Of a stretch of DNA of 64,000 nucleotides, positions 46,100-54,999 are shown piece by piece; the first letter of the stretch is position 1, and the number at the start of each line of letters is the position of its first letter. This DNA comes from Psychroserpens sp041224425 (GTDB taxonomy: Bacteria > Bacteroidota > Bacteroidia > Flavobacteriales > Flavobacteriaceae), in the NCBI RefSeq assembly GCF_041224425.1, contig NZ_JBGFGL010000080.1:532992-596991 (forward strand), read 5' to 3'. The translations under genes were made by a program, and so were the position numbers. Under the pieces are notes generated by a model. The model did no database searches. It was not told the DNA's origin and saw nothing but the letters and a program-made list of their open reading frames with translations.

Positions 46100-46107
46100 T
46101 ATTTTTG
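46100..46107 (+). promoter_or_regulatory. -7 element of long subunit III gene
   Basis: TATTTTTG, an exact TAnnTTTG, 28 bases before the ATG. It suggests an internal promoter within the oxidase-assembly cluster, consistent with the 137-base gap before this gene. Confidence 0.5.
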
Positions 46108-46135
46108 TGCAACTTTTAATAACTAATCGCTTTTT

Positions 46136-47113
46136 ATGGATACTACAGTAGCAAATACTGGAACAGAAGGCAAAACTTGGGGAGGTGGTAACCAACCTTT
46201 GAAAGCCAGTTATGGTAAGATGATGATGTGGTTCTTTATCGTTTCTGATGCCTTAACCTTCTCTGGATTTTTAGCAGCTTACGGATTTTCAAGATTTAAA
46301 TTTATTGGCTCATGGCCAATAGCCGATGAAGTATTTACGCACGTTCCATTTTTTCATGGAAACTACCCAATGATTTATGTGGCGTTTATGACATTCATCC
46401 TTATCATGTCTTCTGTAACTATGGTGTTAGCTGTAGATGCTGGACATCACATGAACAAAGCTAAAGTAACCTTTTACATGTTTCTAACCATTATTGGTGG
46501 TTTGATCTTTGTTGGTTCTCAAGCTTGGGAATGGGGAACGTTCATTAAAGGTGACTATGGAGCGGTACAGACAAATGGCGGAAATATTCTTCAGTTTGTA
46601 GATACCGAAGGGCATCGTGTGGCGATAAGCGATATTGCAATTGCCAATCCAGATTCACGTGTACAACATCAAGATAAGAACGGACTTTGGTTTGTGAATG
46701 AAGGAACTTTGCCGTCTTACACAGTTGATGAAGTTTATAAAGGATTAGAAGCTAATCCAAATGTGTTGGTAAGAACACAAATGCTTACCGAAGAAGGAGA
46801 AAAAACAGTCTTATCTAGAGAAGAATCCTTAAAGCAATTAAAAGAAAACGGAAAGATTGTTGTGGAAGGAGCGAACCTTCATGTCAATGAATACGGCACA
46901 TCATTATTTGCTGATTTCTTTTTCTTTATAACAGGTTTCCACGGATTCCACGTATTTTCAGGAGTTGTTATCAATATCATCATATTCTTCAATGTAATTT
47001 TAGGAACCTACGAACGAAGAGGAAGTTATGAAATGGTTGAAAAAGTAGGTTTGTATTGGCACTTTGTCGATTTGGTTTGGGTTTTCGTATTTACATTCTT
47101 CTACCTAGTTTAA
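46136..47113 (+). CDS. coxC: Cytochrome c oxidase subunit III with soluble insertion
   Basis: Subunit III of the terminal oxidase, 325 residues. Helices at both ends are typical (MMMWFFIVSDALTFSGFLAA; FFITGFHGFHVFSGVVINII; GLYWHFVDLVWVFVFTFFYL). Between the third helix and the HGFHVFSG helix is a polar insertion of roughly 110 residues (about 135-250) that is absent from the short paralogue upstream. The last helix, with WHFVDLVWVFVF, is the family signature. Followed 21 bases later by subunit IV. Confidence 0.93.
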   Translation: MDTTVANTGTEGKTWGGGNQPLKASYGKMMMWFFIVSDALTFSGFLAAYGFSRFKFIGSWPIADEVFTHVPFFHGNYPMIYVAFMTFILIMSSVTMVLAVDAGHHMNKAKVTFYMFLTIIGGLIFVGSQAWEWGTFIKGDYGAVQTNGGNILQFVDTEGHRVAISDIAIANPDSRVQHQDKNGLWFVNEGTLPSYTVDEVYKGLEANPNVLVRTQMLTEEGEKTVLSREESLKQLKENGKIVVEGANLHVNEYGTSLFADFFFFITGFHGFHVFSGVVINIIIFFNVILGTYERRGSYEMVEKVGLYWHFVDLVWVFVFTFFYLV

Positions 47114-47134
47114 TTTCGGATAATAGTATTAAAA

Positions 47135-47515
47135 ATGGCACACGCACATAAATTAGAAATATTAAGAGGCTTAATTAAGTTCAAATCAAATACTCAAAAA
47201 ATTTGGGGTGTACTTATTTTGTTATCAATCGTTACAGCTGTTGAAGTTATTTTGGGTATTTACAAACCTGAATCCTTAATGGTTAAAGTCATTGGAATGA
47301 AACTTCTTAACTGGATATTCATCATACTCACAATAGTTAAGGCTTATTACATTACTTGGGACTTTATGCACATGAGAGACGAAACCAAAGCGCTTAGACG
47401 TATGGTTGTGTGGACTGCTGTTTTCCTTATTTGTTACTTGGTTTTTATCCTTTTACAAGAAGGAGGCTATATTGAAGGAGTCTATTCTGAAGGATTTGTG
47501 AAAAGAGATTTTTAG
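47135..47515 (+). CDS. Cytochrome c oxidase subunit IV
   Basis: Small accessory subunit of the bacterial oxidase, 126 residues, three hydrophobic helices. The family-like block is NWIFIILTIVKAYYITWDFM followed by HMRDETKALRRMV. It follows subunit III and ends at a terminator. Its role is in assembly and stability of the complex. Confidence 0.9.
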   Translation: MAHAHKLEILRGLIKFKSNTQKIWGVLILLSIVTAVEVILGIYKPESLMVKVIGMKLLNWIFIILTIVKAYYITWDFMHMRDETKALRRMVVWTAVFLICYLVFILLQEGGYIEGVYSEGFVKRDF

Positions 47516-47546
47516 ATAAGATGTTATAATACATATAAAGTATTCA

Positions 47547-47577
47547 AAAAGGCGGTTTTTTAGACCGTCTTTTTTTA
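47547..47577 (+). terminator. Terminator after subunit IV
   Basis: Stem GGCGGT / ACCGTC (one G-T pair) extended by flanking A/T pairs, followed by a run of seven T. Confidence 0.75.
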
Positions 47578-47583
47578 TTTTTG
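47576..47583 (+). promoter_or_regulatory. -7 element of the SCO-like operon
   Basis: TATTTTTG, an exact TAnnTTTG, overlapping the T run of the preceding terminator, 26 bases before the ATG at 47610. Confidence 0.5.
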
Positions 47584-47609
47584 CATGACGAAATCAAAGC
47601 CTATTGACC

Positions 47610-48323
47610 ATGAAAAGAATGCCATTGAAAACTGCTGTTGTTTTAGGTGTTTTGTTTTTTTTGCCAGTTATATTTCTTTTGTTTTTGTATCCTTCAACTC
47701 ATAATTATAATCCGTTGGATGTTGTTAAAAAGGATATAAAAGAGCTGCAGTTTTTCAAAAATGATGCTGACGAAAATATTCAATTGAAAGACCATATTAC
47801 TGTTTTGGGTTTTTTGGGACACAATCCAGATGAGCACTTTATTGCGGCTTCAAATCTAAAAGAATTGGTCTATGATAAATTCAAGGGGTTTAAGAAATTT
47901 CAAATTGTCATTGTATTGCCCAAAGGTTCCGAAGGAAAGGCTGAAATACTTCAAAAGGAACTCATTACCTATGAAGATATGAGGTTTTGGCATTATGTAT
48001 TTGGAGAACCAAATGATATAAGACAGGTGTTTGAAAGCCTTAAATCTGAAGAAACACTAGATAGCAACCTATTTACAGATCATGTGTTCATTGTTGACAA
48101 AGATTTGGCACAACGTGGTCGCATTGATGATAGGGATAAGAAAGAGATTGAAGGTAATGAAGCCGTTTACCCTTTGTATTCGTATGATTGTATTGAAGTT
48201 GCAGAAATCAAGAATAAAATGAGTGATGATCTCAGGATTCTGTTTACTGAATACCGTCAAAAACGTAAAGGCAAATTTGATTCTTCAGATAGACGAGCTG
48301 AAGAGATAAATTCTAATGATTAA
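47610..48323 (+). CDS. Membrane-anchored SCO-like protein lacking copper cysteines
   Basis: Protein of 237 residues with one N-terminal transmembrane anchor (TAVVLGVLFFLPVIFLLFLY) and a periplasmic domain. The domain has the feel of a thioredoxin/SCO fold: HITVLGFLGHNPDEHF in the place of the usual strand-plus-CxxxC, and DHVFIVDKDLAQRGRIDDRD like the SCO strand before its His. There is no cysteine at the expected CxxxC. It lies five bases before a true SCO gene, so an oxidase-assembly job is likely. Start ATG 47610 is preferred over the upstream TTG 47604. Function not known; the SCO link is inference. Confidence 0.65.
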   Translation: MKRMPLKTAVVLGVLFFLPVIFLLFLYPSTHNYNPLDVVKKDIKELQFFKNDADENIQLKDHITVLGFLGHNPDEHFIAASNLKELVYDKFKGFKKFQIVIVLPKGSEGKAEILQKELITYEDMRFWHYVFGEPNDIRQVFESLKSEETLDSNLFTDHVFIVDKDLAQRGRIDDRDKKEIEGNEAVYPLYSYDCIEVAEIKNKMSDDLRILFTEYRQKRKGKFDSSDRRAEEINSND

Positions 48324-48328
48324 AAGAA

Positions 48329-49084
48329 ATGAGCACTAAAAAAAACAATTATTCATACATAGGAATTGCTTTTATCATTCTGGTCTTTGGTATCATTTTC
48401 GTTCCAAAGATTATTGATAGAATAAAGGGAAATGATATTACACGTTCCGAAAGTAGAAGCAAGGATCTCACAAATAATTCTGAAGGTTATACATCCGATT
48501 TAATGTATATGAATATTAATGGTGCTCCTAAAAAAGTTCCAGAGTTCTCTTTTATTGACCAAAACGGAAACACCATCACCAACAAGGATTATGAAGGTAA
48601 AGTTTACGTTGTAGAATTTTTCTTTACGAAATGTCCAACAATCTGTCCGAGGATGAATCGAAATTTAGTACAGATTCAAAATACGTTTTTAGATTTTGAG
48701 GATTTTGGTGTGGCATCATTTACAATTGACCCAGAAAATGACACACAAGAAACTTTAAAAGCCTATGCCGACAATTATGGCATTACAAATCCTAATTGGC
48801 ATTTAATGACAGGAGATCAAGATACCATTTATGAATTGGCTAATATTGGATTTAATATTTATGCTGGAGAAAACCCAGAAGTTGAAGGTGGTTTTGAGCA
48901 TTCTGGCAATTTTGCGTTAATTGATAAACACGGCTTTATGCGCTCTAGACAAGACAATTTTGGCAATCCTAAAATTTTCTATAAAGGAATTATTAGTGAA
49001 GATGAAAAAGTTGATGAAGATGGAGAAACGGAAGAGATAAGTATGTTAAAAGAAGATATTGCGAAACTATTAAAGGAAGATTAA
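48329..49084 (+). CDS. SCO family copper-insertion protein
   Basis: Membrane-anchored SCO1/SenC protein, 251 residues, thought to help build the CuA centre of CoxB. One N-terminal TM (YIGIAFIILVFGIIFVPKII), then a thioredoxin fold. The copper ligands are all there: C102 and C106 in KCPTICPRM, and H191 in GGFEHSGNFALID. Located between the cysteine-less SCO-like gene and DUF420, in the oxidase-assembly group. Confidence 0.93.
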   Translation: MSTKKNNYSYIGIAFIILVFGIIFVPKIIDRIKGNDITRSESRSKDLTNNSEGYTSDLMYMNINGAPKKVPEFSFIDQNGNTITNKDYEGKVYVVEFFFTKCPTICPRMNRNLVQIQNTFLDFEDFGVASFTIDPENDTQETLKAYADNYGITNPNWHLMTGDQDTIYELANIGFNIYAGENPEVEGGFEHSGNFALIDKHGFMRSRQDNFGNPKIFYKGIISEDEKVDEDGETEEISMLKEDIAKLLKED

Positions 49085-49090
49085 TAAGAA

Positions 49091-49630
49091 ATGAATACAA
49101 CTAAAAATATAACAGACGGGAAAAAATATAACAAATGGATTGTCATTTTATCTGTGGCAATACCTGTAGTGGTTGCAATCCTATTCGGTATCAAAATACC
49201 TAATGTGGAACCGCTTACCTTTTTGCCTCCAATTTATGCTACCATTAATGCGGTTACTGCTATGGTGTTGTTAATTGCTTTGTGGGCTATTAAAAGTAAG
49301 AAAGTGAAGCTTCATGAAAACCTAATGAAGTTTGCCATTGCCCTATCAGTGGCTTTTTTAGCAATGTACGTAGCTTACCATATGACGAGTGAATCTACTA
49401 AATTTGGTGGTGAAGGTGCCATCAAGTATGTCTATTACTTTGTTTTGATTTCTCATATTTTATTATCAATAACAGTTATTCCTTTCGTTCTGATTACCTA
49501 TGTAAGAGCCATCACAAACAATTTCGAATTGCATAAAAAGATTGCTAAAATTACGTTTCCAATTTGGTTGTATGTGGCCATTACTGGAGTTGTTGTATAT
49601 CTTATGATTTCACCATACTACATATCTTAA
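49091..49630 (+). CDS. DUF420 membrane protein
   Basis: Integral membrane protein, 179 residues, five hydrophobic segments. DUF420 proteins (CtaM/YozB-like) accompany haem-copper oxidases and in Gram-positive bacteria are needed for oxidase maturation. Family-like: PLTFLPPIYATINAVTAMVL, MKFAIALSVAFLAMYVAYHM, and HKKIAKITFPIWLYVAITGV. Seven bases after SCO, surely co-transcribed. Confidence 0.88.
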   Translation: MNTTKNITDGKKYNKWIVILSVAIPVVVAILFGIKIPNVEPLTFLPPIYATINAVTAMVLLIALWAIKSKKVKLHENLMKFAIALSVAFLAMYVAYHMTSESTKFGGEGAIKYVYYFVLISHILLSITVIPFVLITYVRAITNNFELHKKIAKITFPIWLYVAITGVVVYLMISPYYIS

Positions 49631-49660
49631 ATATTGTCAATAATTAATAATCAATTTAGC

Positions 49661-50143
49661 ATGATAAGAAAAAAGTACATTTATATTATTTTATTCTTTT
49701 TTACAACTTTATCATTTAGTCAAGAATCTAAAAGTTTGGATTACTTCAAACTATTAAATCTAAATATTTCTGAGTTACAAGATTACATGCTCAACATAAA
49801 CTTTGAATTTTTCAAGACAGATGAAGATGAGTATGGAAAAAAGTATACATGGACTTATGAAAGAGATAGATACGATCATGCAGAAAAATTCTTTTCAGTA
49901 TATGAGAATTATGACAAAACAATAGAATTTGCTTATCAGACTAGTAAAAAGGAAGAATATTTGCAGTTTAAAAAGGTCATTAAAGAGAATGGATTAGATT
50001 TTAAGAAAACAGAATCTATAGATGGTGCTTTAGTTGAATTTTTTGAAAATTCTGAGTATTCTGCTAGATTATGGTCTTTCACTCAAAAAGGTAATAAGTC
50101 AATTACTTACGAATTAACCTTATTAAAGAAAGTGTTTAGATAA
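49661..50143 (+). CDS. Secreted protein of unknown function
   Basis: Not recognised. 160 residues with a clear signal peptide (MIRKKYIYIILFFFTTLSFS, then Q) and a polar, aromatic- and charge-rich body (FFKTDEDEYGKKYTWTYERD; YLQFKKVIKENGLDFKKTES). It may be a small DUF-type periplasmic protein. It lies in the oxidase-assembly group between DUF420 and a small CxxC protein, and looks more AT-rich than its neighbours, so it could be a later insertion. The frame opens from TTG 49634, but ATG 49661 begins the signal peptide directly. Confidence 0.7.
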   Translation: MIRKKYIYIILFFFTTLSFSQESKSLDYFKLLNLNISELQDYMLNINFEFFKTDEDEYGKKYTWTYERDRYDHAEKFFSVYENYDKTIEFAYQTSKKEEYLQFKKVIKENGLDFKKTESIDGALVEFFENSEYSARLWSFTQKGNKSITYELTLLKKVFR

Positions 50144-50203
50144 ATATTGCAGATTTTCATATTTCTAACTAAGCAAATCACCTAAATAACCATAGATAAC
50201 ATA

Positions 50204-50431
50204 ATGAAGCAAAAGATTGTCACTTTTATAATTTTTCTGCTGTTTTACATAGACACCAATGCCCAATGTGCTATGTGCCGTGCTGTATTGGAAAGCGAAG
50301 AAGGACAATCAGCTGCCAAGGGTGTCAATGATGGTATTATGTATCTCATGGTCATTCCATATCTTCTTGTAGGAAGTGTTGGTTTTTTGATTTATTGGAA
50401 TTTCTTCAGAAAAAAGAAAGCGGAAAACTGA
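50204..50431 (+). CDS. Small membrane protein with exported CxxC
   Basis: 75 residues: a signal-like hydrophobic start ending TNAQ, immediately followed by CAMCRAVLESEEGQ, then a second hydrophobic helix (GIMYLMVIPYLLVGSVGFLI) and a Lys-rich tail. The CxxC would be just outside the inner membrane and could bind copper or exchange disulphides. I recall similar small proteins next to SCO and DUF420 genes in many Bacteroidota, which suggests a part in oxidase assembly, but I know of no experimental function. Confidence 0.75.
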   Translation: MKQKIVTFIIFLLFYIDTNAQCAMCRAVLESEEGQSAAKGVNDGIMYLMVIPYLLVGSVGFLIYWNFFRKKKAEN

Positions 50432-50568
50432 AAATTCTTCAATTTCCTGTAACAAATTCGATATTTAGAAGTCTTATAAATATCAATCAAAAAACAATTC
50501 TTAACAAATACTTAGCACATTTCAGCCATTGAAATCCGTAATATTGCTAAGAATTAACCATCTACATT

Positions 50569-51270
50569 ATGATCCAGATCAAAGATTTACATAAATCTTA
50601 CCACATGGGAAGCAATTCGCTTCATGTTTTAAAAGGTATAAATTTTGATGTAAAGGAAGGCGAACTTGTTTCAATTATGGGTTCTTCAGGATCTGGAAAA
50701 TCTACATTGCTCAATATTTTAGGAATGCTTGATGAAGCAGATTCGGGCAGCTACATTCTTGATAACGTCACCATCAAAGGATTGAATGAACGGTTAGCGG
50801 CCAAATATAGAAATGAGTTTCTAGGGTTTGTATTCCAGTCGTTTAATCTAATCAATTATAAATCTGCTTTAGATAACGTTTCCATGCCATTGTATTACAA
50901 AGGCGTCAAACGCAACGAGCGAACCGATCGCGCTATGCATTATTTGGAAAAAGTTGGTTTAGCCGAATGGTCACATCATTTGCCAAGTGAACTTTCTGGT
51001 GGTCAAAAGCAACGTGTGGCTATCGCTAGAGCCTTGGCCAGTGATCCAAAAGTACTGTTGGCCGATGAACCTACAGGAGCTTTAGACACTAAAACTTCTT
51101 ACGAGGTTATGGAATTGATTCAAGGGATTAACGACGAAGGAAAGACCATTTTGGTGGTTACCCATGAGCACGATATTGCGCAAATGACAAAGCGAATCGT
51201 GAATTTAAAGGATGGAGTGATCATTGATGATAGTAAAGTAGAACAAATTAGGGCATCGCAGCATGTTTGA
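50569..51270 (+). CDS. ABC transporter ATPase (MacB/LolD type)
   Basis: ATP-binding subunit of a MacB-like exporter, 233 residues. Walker A GSSGSGKSTLLN, Q-loop FVFQSFNLI, signature LSGGQKQRVAIARAL, Walker B VLLADEPTGALD and His-switch VVTHEHD are all intact. Its stop overlaps the start of the first permease gene by 8 bases. It drives the export system encoded by the next five genes. Confidence 0.95.
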   Translation: MIQIKDLHKSYHMGSNSLHVLKGINFDVKEGELVSIMGSSGSGKSTLLNILGMLDEADSGSYILDNVTIKGLNERLAAKYRNEFLGFVFQSFNLINYKSALDNVSMPLYYKGVKRNERTDRAMHYLEKVGLAEWSHHLPSELSGGQKQRVAIARALASDPKVLLADEPTGALDTKTSYEVMELIQGINDEGKTILVVTHEHDIAQMTKRIVNLKDGVIIDDSKVEQIRASQHV

Positions 51271-52507
51271 TTTAGAGCGTTGGCAAGAAATATTTGAAAC
51301 CTTACGTAAAAACAAACTTCGTACGTTTTTAACAGGCCTTTCTGTAGCCTCAGGAATCTTTATTTTAGTGATTCTTCTAGGTTTTAGTAAAGGGCTTGAA
51401 AATGGAGTGACTTCCGAATTTCAAAGAGATGCTACAAATTTAATTACTGTTTGGACAGGTGTAACTACAAAAGGGTACAAGGGATTAAATCCTGGTCGCT
51501 ATGTGCAAATGAAAGGTGAAAACTTTGATTTTATATCCCAGAAATATGACAGTAATATAGAATATGAAACTGCTTTGTTTTCTATTTGGGGAGCCGATAT
51601 CAGTTATAAAAATGAAACCGTAAGGTACCAAGTCAGAGGCGCAATGCCAGACCACCAGTTTATAGAAAATGCCGATATGGAATCTGGCCGATTTATAAAT
51701 CAGTCCGATTTGGAAGACACCAGAAAAGTAGCTGTTATTGGAAAACGTCTTCGACAGGATTTGTTTAAAGATGAAGACCCAATCGATAAGGATATTTTGA
51801 TTTTCGGAATGAGTTTCAAGGTCATAGGAGTGTTCATTGATCCAGGAGGAGAACGTGAAGAACAACAGGCTTATATTCCATTATCAACATCTCAAAAGGT
51901 TTTTGGAGCAGGTGATAATATTAGAAACATGTTATTTACCGTTAAAATGTCCGATAACTTTGATGAAGCTGTGCAGCTTTCAACAAACATGTCTGAAGCG
52001 ATTGAAAATGAATTAAAGTTGATGCACACCATTGCTCCAGATGATAATAGCGCTGTAAGGGTTTTTAATACTCTTGAAGAGGCTAAAAAAATCTATTCAC
52101 TTATCGACACCATTAAAACAGTCTTTTGGTTCATTGGAATTTTTACCATTGTGGCTGGAGTTGTTGGCGTGGGAAATATTATGGTGATTATAGTTAAGGA
52201 AAGAACTAAGGAAATTGGAATTAGAAAAGCCTTAGGCGCTTTCCCGATTTCTATTGTTGGCATGATTCTTCAAGAAGCCATATTTGTGACGATGTTTGCA
52301 GGATTGTTCGGACTTATTTTCGGATTGGGATTGTTGGAACTTGTTGGGCCACAAATTGAAAGTGATTTTATAAAATACCCTCAGGTCGATTTCAATATTG
52401 CCATTAGTGCAGTATTCATTCTAGTTTTTGCTGGAGCTTTAGCTGGGTTTGTCCCTGCCTATAGAGCTGCTAAAATAAAACCTATTGTAGCACTAAGAGA
52501 CGAATAA
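51263..52507 (+). CDS. MacB-like ABC permease 1
   Basis: FtsX/MacB-type permease, 414 residues: one N-terminal helix (FLTGLSVASGIFILVILLGF), a periplasmic MacB_PCD domain (about 45-270) and three C-terminal helices with the family motif VKERTKEIGIRKALGAFP. It is clearly paralogous to the next gene (RWQEIFETLRKNKLRTFLTG here, RWNEILEALNANKVRTFLTA there). It has no ATPase domain of its own, the usual split form. The pair probably forms a heterodimer. Confidence 0.92.
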   Translation: MFDLERWQEIFETLRKNKLRTFLTGLSVASGIFILVILLGFSKGLENGVTSEFQRDATNLITVWTGVTTKGYKGLNPGRYVQMKGENFDFISQKYDSNIEYETALFSIWGADISYKNETVRYQVRGAMPDHQFIENADMESGRFINQSDLEDTRKVAVIGKRLRQDLFKDEDPIDKDILIFGMSFKVIGVFIDPGGEREEQQAYIPLSTSQKVFGAGDNIRNMLFTVKMSDNFDEAVQLSTNMSEAIENELKLMHTIAPDDNSAVRVFNTLEEAKKIYSLIDTIKTVFWFIGIFTIVAGVVGVGNIMVIIVKERTKEIGIRKALGAFPISIVGMILQEAIFVTMFAGLFGLIFGLGLLELVGPQIESDFIKYPQVDFNIAISAVFILVFAGALAGFVPAYRAAKIKPIVALRDE

Positions 52508-52508
52508 T

Positions 52509-53768
52509 ATGTTTAATAGAGACCGTTGGAACGAAATACTGGAAGCTTTGAATGCCAATAAGGTAAGAACCTTTTTGACGGCATTTGGTGTGGCTTGGGG
52601 AATTTTTATCCTCGTTGCTTTATTGGCTTTGACTAATGGACTCAAAAATGGGGTTACGGCCGATTTTGGAGATTTTGCAACAAACTCCATGTTCATGTGG
52701 ACCCAAGGAACATCTAAACCTTATAAAGGCCTTCCTAAAGGCAGATGGTTTAGCTACAGAATTGACGATGTTGAAGCTTTAAAAAACCAAATTCCAAATT
52801 TGAAATATGTGTCGCCTAGAAATCAATTAGGAGGCTACAGAGGTGCAAATAATGTGATTAGAGGAACCAAGACAGGTGCATTTCAGATTTATGGTGACTA
52901 CCCGGAATATATTAAGCAGCAGCCAATGGACATTCTTCAAGGACGTTTTATTAGTTATTCCGACATCGAAGCCAAGCGTAAGATTTGTGTTATAGGTAAT
53001 GGTGTTATTAAAGGAATGTATGATAAAGGAGAAGATCCCATAGGAACTTACATTAAAATCAATGGAGTGAACTTTATGGTTGTTGGAACGTTTAAAATGA
53101 GCAATAGTCAAGGTGATAGCGAAGAGGAAACCAATACGATTTATATTCCTTTTACAACTTTCGGACAGGCCTTCAACAGAGGTGATCGCGTTGGATGGAT
53201 GGCTATTACTGCAGAAGATAACGTGCCTATTACATCAATCAAGCAAAAAGTTTTTGACTTAATGAAAGCAAGGCATAAAATTCATCCAGAAGACGATCGT
53301 GCCATAGGTCATTTCGATTTGGCAGAAGAATTTTCTAGAATTAACGGCTTGTTTTCAATATTAACAATCGTAGGTTATTTTGTGGGTGCCTTGGTATTAA
53401 TGTCAGGAATTATTGGGATTAGTAATATCATGCTCATTGTGGTCAAGGAACGTACCAAAGAAATCGGTATCCGTAGAGCTCTTGGTGCTTCTCCATGGAC
53501 CATCAAGTCCCAAATTCTTCAAGAAAGTTTAATTCTTACCATCTTATCTGGTATGGTGGGAATTTCTTTTGCAGCCTTTGTTATTTGGGGTTTAAATACC
53601 TTATTGGACAATGTTGGTCCTGTTGATAATTTTGCAAATCCGAGTGTTGGAATGCAAGTAGTTATTACAGCCTTAATCATATTAGTTGTATCTGGACTGT
53701 TAGCAGGACTGATTCCAGCCAATAGCGCTACTAAAATGAAACCAGTAGACGCTTTAAGAATTGAATAA
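52509..53768 (+). CDS. MacB-like ABC permease 2
   Basis: Second FtsX/MacB-type permease, 419 residues, with the same four-helix layout and a MacB_PCD periplasmic domain. The motif VKERTKEIGIRRALGASPWT is nearly identical to that of permease 1, so the two arose by tandem duplication. The start lies one base after the stop of permease 1. It works with the ATPase upstream and the fusion proteins and TolC downstream. Confidence 0.92.
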   Translation: MFNRDRWNEILEALNANKVRTFLTAFGVAWGIFILVALLALTNGLKNGVTADFGDFATNSMFMWTQGTSKPYKGLPKGRWFSYRIDDVEALKNQIPNLKYVSPRNQLGGYRGANNVIRGTKTGAFQIYGDYPEYIKQQPMDILQGRFISYSDIEAKRKICVIGNGVIKGMYDKGEDPIGTYIKINGVNFMVVGTFKMSNSQGDSEEETNTIYIPFTTFGQAFNRGDRVGWMAITAEDNVPITSIKQKVFDLMKARHKIHPEDDRAIGHFDLAEEFSRINGLFSILTIVGYFVGALVLMSGIIGISNIMLIVVKERTKEIGIRRALGASPWTIKSQILQESLILTILSGMVGISFAAFVIWGLNTLLDNVGPVDNFANPSVGMQVVITALIILVVSGLLAGLIPANSATKMKPVDALRIE

Positions 53769-53787
53769 ATAAATTAATCATCAAAAA

Positions 53788-54948
53788 ATGAAAAGAACCA
53801 AAACGTTAATTGCGCTAGTATTAATAGTTGTTGTATTTGCAGCTGCCTTGTATTATTTATGGCAAAAAAATCAAGAAGATCCTATTAGCTATACCACAGA
53901 GGCACCTTCTGAACAAACCATTGTTGTAAAGACAGTTGCTACTGGAAGTATTGTGCCTAAGGAAGAGGTCTTAATCAAACCTAATATTTCTGGTGTTGTT
54001 GAAGAAGTATTTATCGAAGCTGGTGAATACGTAAAACAAGGAGATTTGATTGCGCAAATTAGAGTCATTCCTAATGTGTCAAACTTGACCAGTGCTAAAA
54101 ATAGCATTTCATCTAGTCGCACCACTCTTGAGACTGCTGAAATCAATTATAAAACCCAACAGGCTATTTTCGATCGTCAAAAGTCTTTGTTTGAGAAAGG
54201 GGTTATTTCAGCAAATCAATTTGATGAGGTGAACAATACGTACCTACAAGCTAAACAACGTGTCGAGCAAGCCAGAATTGATGTCACCCAAGCGCGTCAA
54301 AATTATGATATCATAAAAACAGGAACGACTTCAGGCGTCGGGAATATTGCCCAAACACAAGTTAGAGCAACGGTTTCGGGAATGGTACTTGATGTCCCTG
54401 TAAAAGCAGGAAATCAGGTTATTGAAGCCAATAATTTTAATGAAGGGACTTCAATAGCCTCTTTAGCGGATGTTACCAAAATGATTTTTGAAGGGAAGGT
54501 AGATGAAAGTGAAGTTGGAAAAATTAAAGAAGGCTTACCTTTGGAAATTACTGTAGGAGCTATTGAAGACGAAAAGTTTGATGCAGTATTAGATTATATT
54601 GCACCAAAAGGGGTTGAGGAAAATGGAGCCATTCAATTTGAAATTAAAGGAACCTTGAAGAAAATGGATTCTACTTTCATTCGAGCTGGATTGAGTGCTA
54701 ATGCGTCTATCATCTTAGAAAAGGCTGAGAATGTTCTGGCCATTAAGGAAGCATTGGTTCGATATGACGATGACACTAAAAAGCCTTATGTTGAAATAGA
54801 AACAGGTGATCAGGATTTTGAGCGTAAAGATCTTGAATTGGGCATCAGTGATGGTATTTTTGTTGAAGTGAAAAGTGGTATTTCCAAAGATGATAAAATC
54901 AAGGTTTGGAACCCAACTCAAGGTGGTCAGCAATTCGCCCGACAATAA
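53788..54948 (+). CDS. Membrane fusion protein 1 (HlyD/MacA-like)
   Basis: Periplasmic adaptor, 386 residues: N-terminal membrane anchor (TLIALVLIVVVFAAALYYLW), lipoyl-like half-motif (GVVEEVFIEAGEYVKQGDLI), a coiled-coil hairpin (about 100-180; FDRQKSLFEKGVISANQFDE), the second lipoyl half and a beta-barrel domain. MacA-type adaptors bridge the MacB permease and TolC. A second adaptor lies beyond the TolC gene. Confidence 0.92.
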   Translation: MKRTKTLIALVLIVVVFAAALYYLWQKNQEDPISYTTEAPSEQTIVVKTVATGSIVPKEEVLIKPNISGVVEEVFIEAGEYVKQGDLIAQIRVIPNVSNLTSAKNSISSSRTTLETAEINYKTQQAIFDRQKSLFEKGVISANQFDEVNNTYLQAKQRVEQARIDVTQARQNYDIIKTGTTSGVGNIAQTQVRATVSGMVLDVPVKAGNQVIEANNFNEGTSIASLADVTKMIFEGKVDESEVGKIKEGLPLEITVGAIEDEKFDAVLDYIAPKGVEENGAIQFEIKGTLKKMDSTFIRAGLSANASIILEKAENVLAIKEALVRYDDDTKKPYVEIETGDQDFERKDLELGISDGIFVEVKSGISKDDKIKVWNPTQGGQQFARQ

Positions 54949-54999
54949 TTTTAACATTTTTTGTAACACTTTATTAGATTTTAAGACATATCAATCAAC

